Below, piece after piece: positions 9,723 to 21,897 of a stretch of DNA of 64,000 bases. Made by a program: the position numbers and the translations under genes. Source of the DNA: Laetiporus sulphureus 93-53 (lineage: Eukaryota > Basidiomycota > Agaricomycetes > Polyporales > Laetiporaceae); NCBI RefSeq assembly GCF_001632365.1, contig NW_024468602.1, forward strand, positions 3,939-67,938, read 5' to 3'. Under the pieces are notes generated by a model. That model saw nothing but the letters and a program-made list of their open reading frames with translations. It had not been told where the DNA came from and did no database searches. The stretch's first letter is position 1, and each line of letters begins with the position of its first letter.

Positions 9723-11297
9723 ATGCCGGATCTCATCCCTACACTCCCGTTCGTGGTGACCGAGGCTCTGTCTAAGGTCTACCACAAGGGCTTGCCCTCC
9801 GAACCGCGCCTCATCGCTGCCACCAACCCCAGCCCCTTCGAAGCGCCAACTGGCTCCGAGGCCTACCCTGTCGTCAAAGAGCTTAGGGTGCTGGGTGACC
9901 ACACCCTCGCTAATGCTTGGGACCACGGTTTAGCTGACCACCTTCGCCGTGGCCTGAACACGATGTGCGTGAACTGGACTAGTATCGAGGCGCTCCGCAT
10001 CGTCGAAGTCGGAGAGTCGTCCGGCCCGGCCATCGTCTGGATTGGCGTCGAGTTCGGGGCGCTCAGCTTCGGGGAGGGCAGCGTCGTCGCCCTCCAATGC
10101 CGCACGTTCATCGACAGTCACAGTATCCACGATTACCACGTAGAAATCCGGGAGTCTCGCGTTATGAGACAGGCGGGCAACAGGTTCCTTGATCCCGTAC
10201 CCGTGTCCGACCCGACGTTCACCGCTCGCAACCCATACACTGCGACCCTCAGCATCCCGATCTTCGCTAAGGGTAGGCCCTGGGCGAGGGCACAGGCGGC
10301 TTCTACCTCAGCGCCGGCGGTGACGACAAGAACATCTTCCTCGTCACTGCCCGGCACGTTGTCCTCCCCCTCGACAACAACGACAACAACGAATACGACC
10401 GCAAGAACGACAGCAAGGCGCGTGAAGACGTGGTCGTCCTCAGCACCTCCGGTTTCAACGAGAACCTCACCGTCATCGACGACGATATTGAGGGCCAAGA
10501 GTCCGCGATCACTGATGCCAAGGAGAGGATCGATTCGGTCAAGGGCTTGGACAACGTCAAGGAGCGTGAGGAGGCGGAGCACGATTTGCAGAAGGCGGAG
10601 GAGGGGCTGAAGGCACTCAGGGCTTTGCGCCACGAGATTGTCGCTCACTGGGAGGAGAAGGAGAACCGTATCTTCGGGGAGCTCACCTAGGCTCCTCCCA
10701 TCGTCCTCTCCACCAAGCTCGGTCAGTATACCCTGGAGATCGCCGTCATCAAGATCGACGCGGGCATGCTCGACGCCAACAACTACTGCGGCAACACTAT
10801 CTACCTAGGCAACAAGTACACGCGCCAACAATTCATGAAAAAGGTCTATCTGCACCCCACCAGTACGACTTCCTTCAAATTCCCCGCCAACCGTCTCGTG
10901 ACGCTCCAAGACCAGGTCCCCGCGAGTGCCCTTGTCAAGCAGCCCATGCTCGATGCCAACGGCGATCCGTGCTTGGTCGTCTTCAAGAACGGCGTCAAGA
11001 CTGGTACGACCATCGGCAAGGCGAACAACGTTTCGTCTTACACCCGCCACTATTTTGCCGGCCAGTATAAGGAGTCGAGGGAGTGGCCGGTCATTTCCAC
11101 CGACAAGAACTCGGGCGTGTTCTCCGCCAAAGGAGACTGCGGGTCTTGCGTCGCCGATGCCTTCAGCCGCGTCGGCGGCATCCTCACCGGCGGTTCTGGC
11201 GCCCCCGACTCCTGCGACGCCCATCTCCTTCATCATGAAGGTCCCCCACAACAAGAAGCTCTTCAAGCACGTCTACCTCAACCTGGTCCTCGCCTAG
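9723..11297 (+). pseudogene. Trypsin-fold (S1-like) protease of basidiomycete type, broken
   Basis: An N-terminal region (EAYPVVKELRVLGDH, GLADHLRRGLNTMCVNWTSI, SGPAIVWIGVEFG, VEIRESRVMRQAGNRFLDPV) is followed by a trypsin-like domain. The His motif FLVTARHVVLP is at about 10340, an Asp-region motif LEIAVIKIDAGM at about 10740, and the nucleophile motif KGDCGS at 11131-11146. A charged coiled coil (about 10480-10660) is inserted between His and Asp. Breaks: one base is missing in PWA/EGTGG near 10285; TAG at 10688-10690 stands where Trp is expected (GELT-stop-APPIV); and a frame change near 11215 occurs before TPISFIMKV, whose frame ends at TAG 11295-11297. The nucleophile is encoded TGC (Cys, 11138-11140) in place of the Ser of the GDSGS motif. 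I recognise the family from Agaricomycete hypothetical proteins; its role is unknown. Confidence 0.7.
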
Positions 11298-12121
11298 GAG
11301 GGCACCCGAAATTCATTTACGACGAAATTTTAGAAATTTCTTTCCAGGGACGTCGGCGAGGTTGACTCGGTGATTGTGTTCGTCTCGTTTCTCTCCCCTT
11401 TGGGCGCTGACGGCCTTTTGTCATTGTCCAGCTTGTCGGCGATTGTGGGACCTTCCGTCGTGCAGGCCTGAGTCGGTCTCGTCGGGGTCGTGGCCGATGC
11501 GAGTATCGACTAGTCGTACTTGGGACAATCGCAACATGTATAGCTCTCTTGCCATCTGTCTTTGCACCGTACCGAATGATAACTTGTGATTTAACTTGTG
11601 CGCGATGAACTTAAGTGAGATATTCGCGAGAGTATCTAAGCGCTCGATCTCTCTCTTTGACCTTACGGGATTTTCACTGGTATTGCGTACCTCTCCTCTC
11701 CCTCGTCGCATCTCCGACCTCGCTTCCAACATGGTGTAGATGCATGCGCTGCCATTCATCATCTCCAAAGCCTGATTCGCCGGCGTGTTTGGTCAGCAAG
11801 CATCGTCACCACATCAGCCTCCTCGCATTTCGCTTTCGCCCTCGGCTCAGCTCAGGTCGACCTCCTCGTACTACCCGTCCTACTGAAAACTAGTATTTAA
11901 TTCTCTTCAGGTGCGTATCCTCTGTATGCCATCCTCATGCCTTTTGCGCTATTCTTGGGCCTCTGGTCACGGCTTGCTTTCACATCCGGTACCTTAACCG
12001 ATGATTAAATCTTGCCGTCTTAAACCCTCCATCTCGGTCTCGAGACCGTGTGCCGTCGCTGATTCATCTCATCCCCAGCGTTCCTCTTCCCGCTCAGAGC
12101 GGCCCCCCTTGCACGCCCCTC
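11298..12121. other. Intergenic and 5' region of the F-box gene
   Basis: No protein-like frame stands out. Pyrimidine-rich tracts near 11590-11720 and 11960-12100 fit a fungal promoter/5' leader for the gene starting at 12122. Confidence 0.4.
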
Positions 12122-14348
12122 ATGATATCGTCCGACGCAATGCCTGCCGCTCGACCTCTAGCATCCATCCAGTCTCTCCCCGCTGAGGTCACAGAGCAGA
12201 TCCTCATCCTCACTGCCGCCGCCGGCTTTCCGACTGCGATCGCCTCTCTCGCACAGACCTGCCACGTCCTCCATACCATCGTATACCACTCTACGGACCA
12301 GCACCTTTGGCGCGAGGTCTTCCTGACCACATTTGACGACCCGAGGCAGGGTTCATCCGACGAAGACCAGCAGAGGGACAACCTGGAGTGGGGCAAGGAG
12401 TTCCGACGGAGGGTTTGGACGATGAATTACTTCCGGCGCACGACAGCATCTGCGGCGAGTGGCTCCTATTCTAGCAGTTTAATATTATCTCAGAGCGAAC
12501 TCACCCTCGCCGAACAAGTCGATTCCGACATCTTCGTTCTGGAATCGATCATTTCCGTCGTACGCACCGCTCTCCCGTTCCCCCCAACAATCTGCTACTC
12601 CATTCCCCGATCATACCCCTCTTACATCCCACATGGTCCTGGTATCGAGCCCACCTTCCCAGGCTACTCGATCTTTCCTCCCCAGACTCATCCGTCTGCG
12701 CGATCTTTGTCGAAGAACATCTCGTGGCTCGAAGCGCTCTTTCGCCATGGCTACCCACCATCGCTCGCGCAGAAGCTTTCGGGCATCGAATGGGAGGGTG
12801 GCGTGATGATCAACGACCTCAGCACGCTGCAGGCCCGTTTGATTCAGGCTCTCGGGCGTGTGGTTTCATATACTGGCTTTTTGCCGGTCCCTCCAGTTGG
12901 CAGTGAGGAAGTCACCAACGATAGCATCGCAGATGGCGTAGACTCTCTGGACGAGGCAGACGAAGATGCCGCTAAGGATATGGTCGACTCCACGTGTGAT
13001 CGGATCGAGCAAGAAGACTTCATTACCGCTTCGGACGATGAAGAACCGGTCGACGACACTGCTGGGTCGTCTTTGCCCGACATGAGCATCGTGGCGCAGA
13101 ACCGGCGTGCACGTCGCCTCGCACGCATGCGCGCATACAATTTACGCTATCTATCGCCCAACCGATACTGGGGACCGTTCCTCCCCGTTGAGGACAACCA
13201 GTCCGCGGAAACCACCTGCGAAGACGAGTGTGCCGAAGAGGAGGACATGACACAGTGTCTGGACTACGACTATTCCAGCAGCAGTGACGAGGACGACGAA
13301 GAGTGCGCTCTGTCCGGCTCGCCCGAACAAACTGTGCAACCGCCAGATGAAGCTCTACTGCTCCCCGACTGGGCGTACCTCGCAGCCGCGCGCGTCATCG
13401 TCGAGGCGAACCTGCGCGAGGCGGTGGGGCCGGAACAGTTCAACGGGCTGACCGCACTCGAAAGCCTGCGTGCGGGCAGTGCCCCGATGGATGTCAGCGC
13501 GAGCGTGTTCAGTTCGCGATGTGTGGAGAAACAGGTCAGCGGTATGGCTGGCGCTTCAGTCCCCTCGACGATAGGGTGCGCATCCATGAGCGACGGGTGG
13601 GACTGGGCGGGCGTTACGGGAGTGTGGAGGTGCGTTGTGCGTTGCGGGAATGTCTTCACGTCGCTGACGTACGCTACTCGTAGGCGATGCATATGCTGGC
13701 TTGACTATTGTGATTTGAGAAGTGAGTGACACCACATGAACGACGTCCCTACTTTGCTCATCATCATTACATTTAGCGCACAACGTACGTATCCCCGATT
13801 GCGCATCTTTGTCTTCGTCATCGCTTACGCCTCTCATCTAGCTCTCAGGTGGCTTCAACGACCCACAGCTCACGGAGGCGGTCCGCATCGTGCCAATGCG
13901 CCTCCGCGTCGTATCCTACTCGCCCTCGCCCATTGCTGCATACCCCAACCGACCGATCATCCAAATCGCGGGCGAAACATCGGGCTTGACGACGACTGGG
14001 CAGCCGCGCAAGCTCAAGGGCGCCGTGCGCACGCTCGCGGATGGCAGCGTCCGATGGACGGTCATCTTCGTACGTGCAACTCCGCTGCGTGTTCGCGTGT
14101 GTGTTTGCTGATGCAGACCTGTGCGACAGACTGGCCGGAAAGACGGCGACCCGGACGAATGGACGAGCGAGGGCGTTCAGATTGGCGGAGTGACGTCTGC
14201 GATGGGCGTCCTGGGCATCTGGACGGGCGCGCAGCACGAGAAATCGGATCCTCTAGGTGAGCATCGCGTTCCCCTTTCCGCATGCCATATGTTTTCTCAT
14301 CTTCCGCGCTTTCGCGAAGGCCCCTTCTGGGCATGGAAAGTAGGTTAG
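12122..14348 (+). CDS. F-box protein with conserved basidiomycete C-terminus
   Basis: Exon 1 starts at ATG 12122 (a second Met at 12140 is equally possible) and carries an F-box at the N-terminus (SIQSLPAEVTEQILIL, LAQTCHVLHTIVY, DQHLWREVF). F-box proteins are substrate receptors of SCF ubiquitin ligases. A long body with acidic Ser/Asp stretches (about 12930-13320) follows. Proposed later exons: 13684-13721, an 8-nt microexon 13777-13784, 13842-14069, 14130-14256 and 14320-14348. All joints keep frame and give VWRRCICWLDYCDLRTHNLS, then GGFNDPQLTEAVRIVPMRLR, FTGRKDGDPDEWTSEGVQIG, GVLGIWTGAQHEKSDPLG and PFWAWKVG-stop. These C-terminal blocks are strongly conserved-looking and end in the typical FWAWKV tail. 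Acceptor choice at 14130 rather than 14117 is based on frame. Product target unknown. Confidence 0.75.
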
Positions 14349-14836
14349 AACACCTCCGACGTCTTCATCTCGACAATATGTGTGGGCTATCTATTCTTGC
14401 GCGGGCGATTTTGGGCTGGAATACTTACCACTATGTAGTTAAATCTGTCTTTCGTTACGCATGCGTTGACTTTCGCATTGCTGTAGTTGCTTTCTAATTG
14501 TATTCATTCTATGTCTCGGAATCCGCTGTGTGAAGTCATGATATTTCTTGTCGTTGTACCACACACGTATGGGCAAATCACATTATGACAGTTCATAAAA
14601 CACAAATTATAATGTACCCTACGATTCAACTAGTCACCAGCTACATCATGCGAGAGTCCATGTATCATTCTTGCTGCTCGAAATGAAGCTAGCACTGGTC
14701 CCTATGATTGGTAACCGCGCGATCAGCGCAGCTCATCCGGCGGTCGCCACTGACCACCACAGCTGTAGCATTCGCGTCCATACTCGTCGCTCGGCGGGCC
14801 AGAGCGAGGGGACAGTGGATTGTCATCCACGCGCTG
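14349..14836. other. Convergent intergenic region
   Basis: AT-richer DNA between two convergent genes (F-box gene plus, DUF262 gene minus). It probably holds both 3' UTRs; no gene seen. Confidence 0.5.
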
Positions 14837-17249
14837 CTATCGGTGCCCACCGTCGTAGCTGTACCGCTTCGGCTCTCTGTAGTCGTAGTCATCGTGCGGC
14901 GGCCTGGGGTATGGTCGCCTGACAGATGGGTGTTGATGGCGCAATGCATCATCGCCGGTCAAGGGAAGGGCCGCCATGCGTGCCATTAATGATTCTTTGA
15001 GGTGTTTGCCGCGTGGCGGTGGAAGGTCAGTGGGAGTGATGGGGGAGGACGGGTTTGGCTCGCGGTGGTCCATACTGCTATGCCTTGGCAATGGCGTGGC
15101 GTTGGGCTGGGGCATTATTGACTGTATTCCTGTGGTGCAATCGATCACAATAAATTATGTCACAGTTAGGTTATCTGTACCGTGTGATGGTCTCGATAAT
15201 TGAGTCACTATCGTCGAGGGCCTTTCCGGAAGAGCAGATTTCTTTGCAAGCCTGATTGAGGCTAGCCTATCAAAAGGGCCGGACGGCAGAGGTGGAGGAG
15301 TTGCCGTGGGAGCGCGTGGTATGGCTGGTGACGCAGGACGTTCTGTTTTAGTTTGCAGCTTGGGAAGGGCAGATGGTGGGGCCATCGAATGCGCCTGAGA
15401 GGCAGTGACTACCGAGGGGTAGGATTCCACTCGCTTCTTCCTGTCAGGGACTTCCCCATCTTCGCCGTCCTCCTCGTTCCGCTTCCTCTTAAGTGGCCGG
15501 AGCTTAGCAGCGGCGAGATGCTTCGGATCAGGCTTCATATCCGACGGCTTGAGATCGCGAACAAAGTCGATCATCGCGTTCAGCACGCGCTGGTTCAGCC
15601 GGATGTCGACCTCCCTCGCGCGTATGTCCTGACGCATGTGTTTGATCGCCTCCGCGAGTTGTGCGAGCGTCATCTTGTACTTCTGGTTGTGAATGAGTGC
15701 GACAGTCGCTATGAACTCAACTGGCGCGAGCTTCTTGACGTCAAGGAGGCGGAATGCGGAGCTGTACGTGTCGTCCTGCGCGAGCATCAGGAATATTTGA
15801 TACGTCTGGTGGACCTGGTCCCGAAACTTGCTCTCAGGTTCGTCGGGGCGCGAGAGCATCTTCTGCAACGTCGGAAAGGCAATTGCGTTGTTCGCAGACG
15901 CCAGATCATTCATGAGGACTACGGACGAGGTGACACAGCGGAAATCGCTCCCGCGGTTCGTGTCCCAGGGGAGCAGTACCGCGAGGCTTTCGTTAACATA
16001 ATCGTTTTGCAGGTCGCGCACAAACGTCGCCATGGGGCTTTTCGTGGCTTGTAGCTTCTCTGTGTCAGATCCGTGTTAGTGACGCTAATAATCATTGCAG
16101 TGTGAGTACGAACCTGCGGGCGTAAGAGCCATGCCGAGTTGAACTCGCTTCTGCGATGTGAGAAGTGGATACTACGGAGAAAAATGTTGGCATACCTGGA
16201 AGATCTCCCTCTCATAGTCATTACTTAAATCCTGGTATTCTATGCACACCTGGGAGACATTATCAGTTGATTGTCGGTAGTCGATTAACCAAACACTTTA
16301 TACCATTTGCTTGTTGCGGAAGATCTTCTGATAGCGCTCAGGAAGCACTCGTATGCTTTTGAACTTGCCAATGTCTTTGTAAACAAGCCTCTCTCCAGTA
16401 AATCTGCAGCAGTTGGTTTACCTCAAAGGGACGGACATGCAGAGCGTGAACTCACGAATCCTTATCTGCATAAGAAGTGACCATCAGCAAGATTACTAAC
16501 GATTTGTGTTCGGAGGCCTACAGTAAATCTGTCGTCCCATCCATCAGCGTCTGAACAGGCGACAGTGTACAATGAACTCACTTCGCCGTTTAGGAATCTG
16601 CAACAGAGCGGAAGTCAGTTGCTCTGCGGCGTCATGAACGCAGAAGCTTTGCCTTACCTGAATATAGACGTCAAACGCTGCTTGCCATCGATGCAGACCC
16701 TTCGTTCGGAACTATCTTCACGGTATACCACGGCTGTGGCGCAGGATAAGAAACGCATGCTATGTCTTCAGAGGGTCGCACATACCGAAGATGAGGGGAG
16801 GAACATAGAAGTTCCTTAGAATGGAGTCGATCAACCCTGGTCGGGTCTGAGTAAAGCTAGTCTGAAGTTCAATATGAGAGACCCGTACCTATTTGCTTAG
16901 ATTCGGGCCATACCACCTCTTGGAATGATGTTTGGAATCAGTCAACAGCACGGCAATAGACCAGTCAGGTTGTATTCACCACGCTGATAGTCCGGCGAGA
17001 GATCAATGTCGTCGCTTACAATTTGTTCTGAGGAATTTTGCGTCGGCGGCTAGGACGAGACAGTCATGGTGAATGCGTACCGTACAACGCCTGTGTAGTG
17101 TAGCTCGTAGTGCGGTACGGCTTCAATGCTCCCCGAATTCTGTACTCGTCGTCGTCGTCATCTCCCATCCCCTTTCGCTTTGCACCCCTGCTGGCACGCG
17201 AGGACAGAGGGACATCGTCCTCGTCGACGAAGTCACCGTAGTCAGACAT
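14837..17249 (-). CDS. Fungal DUF262 (ParB/GmrSD-N-like) domain protein
   Basis: The start ATG at 17249 gives MSDYGDFVDEDDVPLSSRAS and an acidic DDDDDEYRIRGALKP block. Short exons follow: exon 1 ends 17081, exon 2 is 16980-17027 (EQIVSDDIDLSPDYQR), then EVVWPESKQI, then GLIDSILRNFYVPPLIF (around 16830). These are the signature start of DUF262, the nuclease-like fold of GmrS/ParB proteins. Exons between 16033 and 16800 carry the rest of the domain. The large exon 15181-16033 contains MATFVRDLQNDYV, TYQIFLMLAQDDTYSSAFRL and a basic KRKRNEEDGEDGE segment. The last intron, about 15130-15180, joins to a Pro-rich tail with TPTDLPPPRGKHLKESLMAR ending at 14837. The protein is widespread and single-copy-like in fungi; its biochemical role is not known to me. 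Middle splice sites were not all resolved. Confidence 0.75.
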
Positions 17250-17496
17250 GCTTGGGAAATCGAGACAAGACGATGACACGGGTACGTGAGCAATATATTC
17301 CAGGAATTTTGGAGGGGGAAATTGGGTGGGAAGAGGTGAGTTGGGCGCAACTGTCGGGATCAACACAGTTCCAGAGTTCTGAGTTCTGAGTAATAAGTGG
17401 CACGCCGTCGACAGACGCCCATATGGTGGTGGGCGCTAGACGGTCCCAAACGACTTGACCGCGTCCATCGCGCAGCGGACCACTGCATTCTTCGCA
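17250..17496. promoter_or_regulatory. Shared divergent promoter region
   Basis: Only 247 bp separate the start codons of the minus-strand DUF262 gene and the plus-strand MAD1 gene, so both must be driven from here. No clear TATA box was seen. Confidence 0.5.
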
Positions 17497-19966
17497 ATGG
17501 ACAACAGTACATTCTATACGCCAACAAATGCCTCTTCATCAAGTAGGTTGCCAACCTCCGTGTTGAGGTCGCGCAAACGTGACTCATTGGCTGCAGAGCT
17601 CGAAAGCGGTACGTCGGATGGCCCTCGCTCCGGCAAGTCAGTGAACGCCTCTCATCGCCTCAACAGACCCACAGCTCTCTACCTCTAGGCGGAAACAGCT
17701 TTATAACTCATACTCCTCTAATGCGGCTCATCTAAGAATGCAAACTGAGTTGGCAGAGCTGCAAACACTGAGGGCGGAGCTGCAGAAGACGGTCAAGGAG
17801 CAGCAGATCCAGATTGACTCCCTCGAACGGGACAGACGCTTCCTGTCAGATAGGGAGGAAGAAGAGATGAGGGAGAACGAGCTGTTAAAGAAAGAACGCG
17901 AACAAACAAAAGTATGCTTTATTCCTCACTCTTTCCCCAAACGTTTGGGTTTGAGGCAGTTTGAACGTAGCGTCAACATCGGGATCGTCTATCACAGCTT
18001 CAAGGTGATCTACAAAGTCTGCAGGAACAGTATGCAAGCTTGAAAGATGAACACGCGTCGCTAGCCAGAAGCACCAGCCAGACCATCGCCACTCAGAAGT
18101 CACAAATCATGGCGCTCACTCGGCAGGTCTCTCTCCTCGAAGATCAGTCAGCAGAATTCAAGCGTCTCGCAGAAGAGAGAAACAAGGCTGTTCAAGAATT
18201 ACAGATGCAATTCGATGACCTCAATGCGTCGCACGACATGTCCATCCACGAGGAACATGAAGTGGAGAATTGGAGGGTATACCGACCTGAACTTGAGCGA
18301 CAGCTGGAGAAGATGCATGCGCTTGAGGCTGAGAATGCGACGACACGGTCCGAGTTGCTTCGGATGAGAGATAGGCACGCGAGCATCGAGGTCATGAGGG
18401 AGCAGAATCGCGACCTTGAGCGTAAAGCTCGAGGAGCAGAGGAATTGCGAGACAAAGTGGTCCGGCTTGAGGCTGAACTCGAGGCCTCAAGGAAGGAGCG
18501 AGAGGCGTGGTGAGTGTGTCCAAGGTCTCAATATCTTGCAGCTGACGCTTTGTAGGGAAATTGAGCATGCAGCTCCTTCGACACCATCGAAAACTCCAGT
18601 GTCCATTACCCAGAGTCTCTCAGATCTCCGCCTCGCACATGCACGTCTACTTGAGAAGCACGGCTCTACTGTTGTCAGTCTCCGCCGACGGGAAACCGAA
18701 CTCGCTGAATCCGAACAACGTGTCTCTGAGCTGAAGACATCGGTAGAGCAGCTGCAAGTCGAAGCACGCGAAGACAAGGACAAGCTCCTGCGTCGCGAGC
18801 TTGAGAACTCCATACAGAAGACAGATATCGATTTCTTAAAGGCTATGCTGGTGAGCCCAACATGGCTTCATGAAGCATTCAAACCCATATCCGTGGCTAT
18901 TGCAGGACTCATACTCTCAGGAACTCTCGCAAGAACAGGATATAAAAAAGGAAGGATCTGCTGCGGAGCGGATCAATCAATTGGAAGATCTGCTTGCTGA
19001 GTACAGAGCCTCGGTGCTGCAGACCGAGCAAGACTTGGGTGAGCTCGTTGTTAGTGCTTCCCAGCGTGGCGAAGGCGAAGGTTTCAAACGGTTACGAGAC
19101 GATCTACGGAAGGAGCAGGCTGCCAGGCTAGAAGCCGAAAAAGGTGCGTCATGCATAGCTTGGAATGAAACTGATAGTCCTCTAAGCACCTTCATTCGTT
19201 TAGCCCTCGAAGAAGCGGAGAAAGTTTCAGAGGCACTCGAACAGAGGATCGAGGAGCTGGAGCAGACTTTGTTCGAGCTCCGCGGGGAGATCGGTGCGGG
19301 CAGGCATTTGCCGCCGGGCATGCGTGTGCTGTCTCTCAGGGACAATCCGGCGCAGCAGTGGGAAGACCTGAGCAAAGCTGCCATGGACCGTCTCAAAGGC
19401 GAGAATGAAGCACTTCTGAATCGGTTGAAAGAGCTCGAGGAGAGCGGAGTGAAGGGAGGTGCAGCTGTGAGCGGCCAAGATTTGGTGCCGCGAGAGAGTT
19501 GGGAGGTGCTCAGCAAGGAGAAAGCCGAGCTGCAGGATCAGCTGAAGCAGAAGGAGAAGCGGCTGTTGCGGCTGCAGCAGGTGCGCGTTTCTCATCTCCT
19601 TCCAAAGACCCCACTACTCACACTGTCATGTCGTCGCAGGTTTTTTCCGCAAAGAGTGCCGAGTTCCGCGAGGCGATCGCGTCGATCCTAGGCGTGAAGC
19701 TCGCGTTCTACCCGAACGGGCAGGTGCGTGTGACGTCGATGTTCGACTTGAACGCTGCGTTCGTGTTCCAGCCGACGGGGTCGGGCGAGGGCGAGGGCAT
19801 GCGGATGCAGCTCGTCGCTCAGGGCGAGGGCGGTCCGGAAGAATTACCACAGCTCATGCAGTACTGGGTAAACCAGGAGCAGTGCATACCCGGCTTCCTG
19901 GCGAGCGTTACTCTGCAGTGCTACGAGGCGAGCAAGCTGGAGCAGGAGAGGTCACATGGGCAGTAG
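17497..19966 (+). CDS. MAD1: Spindle assembly checkpoint protein Mad1
   Basis: A long coiled-coil protein with a Mad1 C-terminal domain. The N-terminus (MDNSTFYTPTNASSSSRLPT) is disordered. Heptad-rich segments follow across several exons: LQTLRAELQKTVKEQQIQID at about 17750, TQKSQIMALTRQVSLLEDQS at about 18090, RRETELAESEQRVSELKTSV at about 18700 and EKAELQDQLKQKEKRLLRLQ at about 19520. The final exon begins after the intron ending near 19639 and encodes VFSAKSAEFREAIASILGVK, LAFYPNGQVRVTSM, DLNAAFVFQP and EQCIPGFLASVTLQCYE. This is the conserved Mad1 C-terminal domain that binds Bub1/kinetochores, while the coiled coil recruits Mad2. Introns seen include about 17912-18014 and one near 19580-19639. 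Several internal joints were not placed exactly. No break seen. Confidence 0.85.
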
Positions 19967-20238
19967 TCGATCATTTTCCATCAGGTGTTTTACCCTTCAT
20001 ACAGTTACGCAGGAACGCGAGAACGTTGCTACGACGAGTTAAATTGACTGAATGTAATAGCAGAATTTATGGAGAATCATCATGGCTGTGCAGGGCCGTT
20101 GGCGTAAGCGGACTGTGTCTCGTAGGTTGATCAGTTCTAACACCAGGCCGACCAACGTACTCGATTCATATGCATGCTGTGGCGCGAACTGTGACGGCAA
20201 CTTCAGGCAGCCCCCATCGTCTTATGACTATCCACAGA

Positions 20239-21523
20239 CTATTGCCACGGCTCAAAATCAATCCACGCGACATTCCCAAACGTCCCATTGAACGGATACT
20301 GGAACACCTTCTCCGCGCTCGAATACGGCTCATACTCCTCCGGCGTCATCAACCACGTCAGCCCCGCTTCTAACCGCCCCGTGAGGTTGAATCCGGGCCC
20401 AACGTCGTAAAACTCGGCCATCGTCGTGTTGTAATCGATCCGCGGGTCCGTCGACTGCCACTCGATGTACCCCGATGGCCTAATACTATCGTCGAGATAG
20501 TCGTTCGCAAAGATGGCGCGCATTTGTGCGTTCTTCATAGGTGAGTTGTGCTGGTCAGAGTGAGATTGCGGGAGTAGATGAGGAGAGAGACTCACCCAGG
20601 GCCGCCCGAGTGCACACTCGCCAGCGATATCCAGGCTATTGTTCGCCTTTCTTACCGTTGACTCATGTATGTACACCCCATACTTGTTCTCAAATGTCGT
20701 GTTCGTTCCTTTCCATGCTGTGATTCCACCCCCACATCCGCGCAGCGTCACCAGCGACGAGTTGATCCACGCCGTGCCGAATCCATAGAAAAAGTCCGTC
20801 TGTCCCGCAATCTCGCTGCCGTAAAAGTACGCGTTGCCCAGCTTGCCGATGTAAATCTGCTCATCGTATTCTGAATCAGCATAGCGGGGTTTTGAGATCA
20901 GACGAAGCGGTCCTCACCGTGTCCTGGTAGCTATAAAACCCACTATAGTAGAACCCGCTATTCGCATAGCTCACGCTCACCGCCAAGCTGGGCCCATCTG
21001 AGTACGGCGCATAGTCATTCACAAAATCCACATTATACACCCTGAAATCCACATTCCCGAACGGTGTCCCGGGCGGCACCGCATTCCCATTGGGTCCCGA
21101 GCCCGTTAAGCTCGCGTTCAGCGTCGGCGCGACGGTCAACACGGAAGTGTATGCGTTGTCGCCCGTCCCCGCGACCGCCGCCCAGAACACCGCGACGCGA
21201 TTCTGCGTGCGCTCTGTCGGTGCGGAGGTCTGCCCCAACAGCGTCACCGGTCCCGGATGCGTCACATTCAGCTGCTCAGTGTAGTTCCCCTCCTCGATGA
21301 GGATCGTGTACGCGGTGGTGTCGTTGGGCAGGCTGAGGATGGCGGATTGGACCGAGGAAAAGTTGGCGTGGGTGGAGGAGCCGACGAGCAGCGTGTTGGA
21401 GGCGCAGCCTTCGAGTGGATCGCTGGTCGGATATTGACATGCTGCACGGTTGAAAGCAGCGGAGACGGCGGAGCAGAGATATATGCTGACGGCGAGGAGG
21501 AACACCCTCGTTCGAAGGGCCAT
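20239..21523 (-). CDS. Pectin methylesterase (carbohydrate esterase family 8), secreted
   Basis: Removes methyl esters from pectin in the plant cell wall. Start MALRTRVFLLAVSIYLCSAV is a signal peptide. Family motifs in order: NYTEQLNVTHPGPVTLLGQT (early beta-helix turns), SGFYSYQDT with the first catalytic Asp (just before an intron at about 20870-20920), GQTDFFYGFGTAW with the second catalytic Asp, and ECALGRPW with the substrate Arg just before a second intron (about 20538-20596). The final exon starts NAQMRAIFANDYLDDSIRP and ends WIDFEPWQ at 20239. Several N-glycosylation sites are present. All key residues are in place and no break is seen. With the six-hairpin enzyme at 59.2 kb it points to a plant-biomass-degrading lifestyle. 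Confidence 0.85.
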
Positions 21524-21897
21524 TTGGGCGGCGGGCAGTAGGCAACCACGTCGTTAGAGCCATCGTGTGCCACGCTGCCCTCCCAGAATATATCCTCGAA
21601 GGATTGCATTCGATTCGCGTGAGAGCCGAGGATCAAGTGATGCAGCATGCGAGGCTCCCCGGCCCGCCCGCTTTGCGCGTAGCACGCACGCATGAACGCA
21701 GCGTCACCTGACCGCGTAGCAGAAGGGGCGCCTGAGAGGGCGGGCGTACCTCGCACGTTCTGCAACGCTGATGTTGTCTTTTGAGGATTTGTTCTGGCCA
21801 GAGAGATGAGCAAGGTGCACCCTGACTAGACTGGTTTCGCAAATGTACCATAAGAGAGACAGCATTAATACTGAATAACGAATGTGCACCGGCTCAC

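Noticed and set aside
10133..10648. Minus-strand frame of 171 codons opposite the protease gene
   Set aside because: Antisense of a recognisable protein; Val/Leu-rich shadow without splice context.
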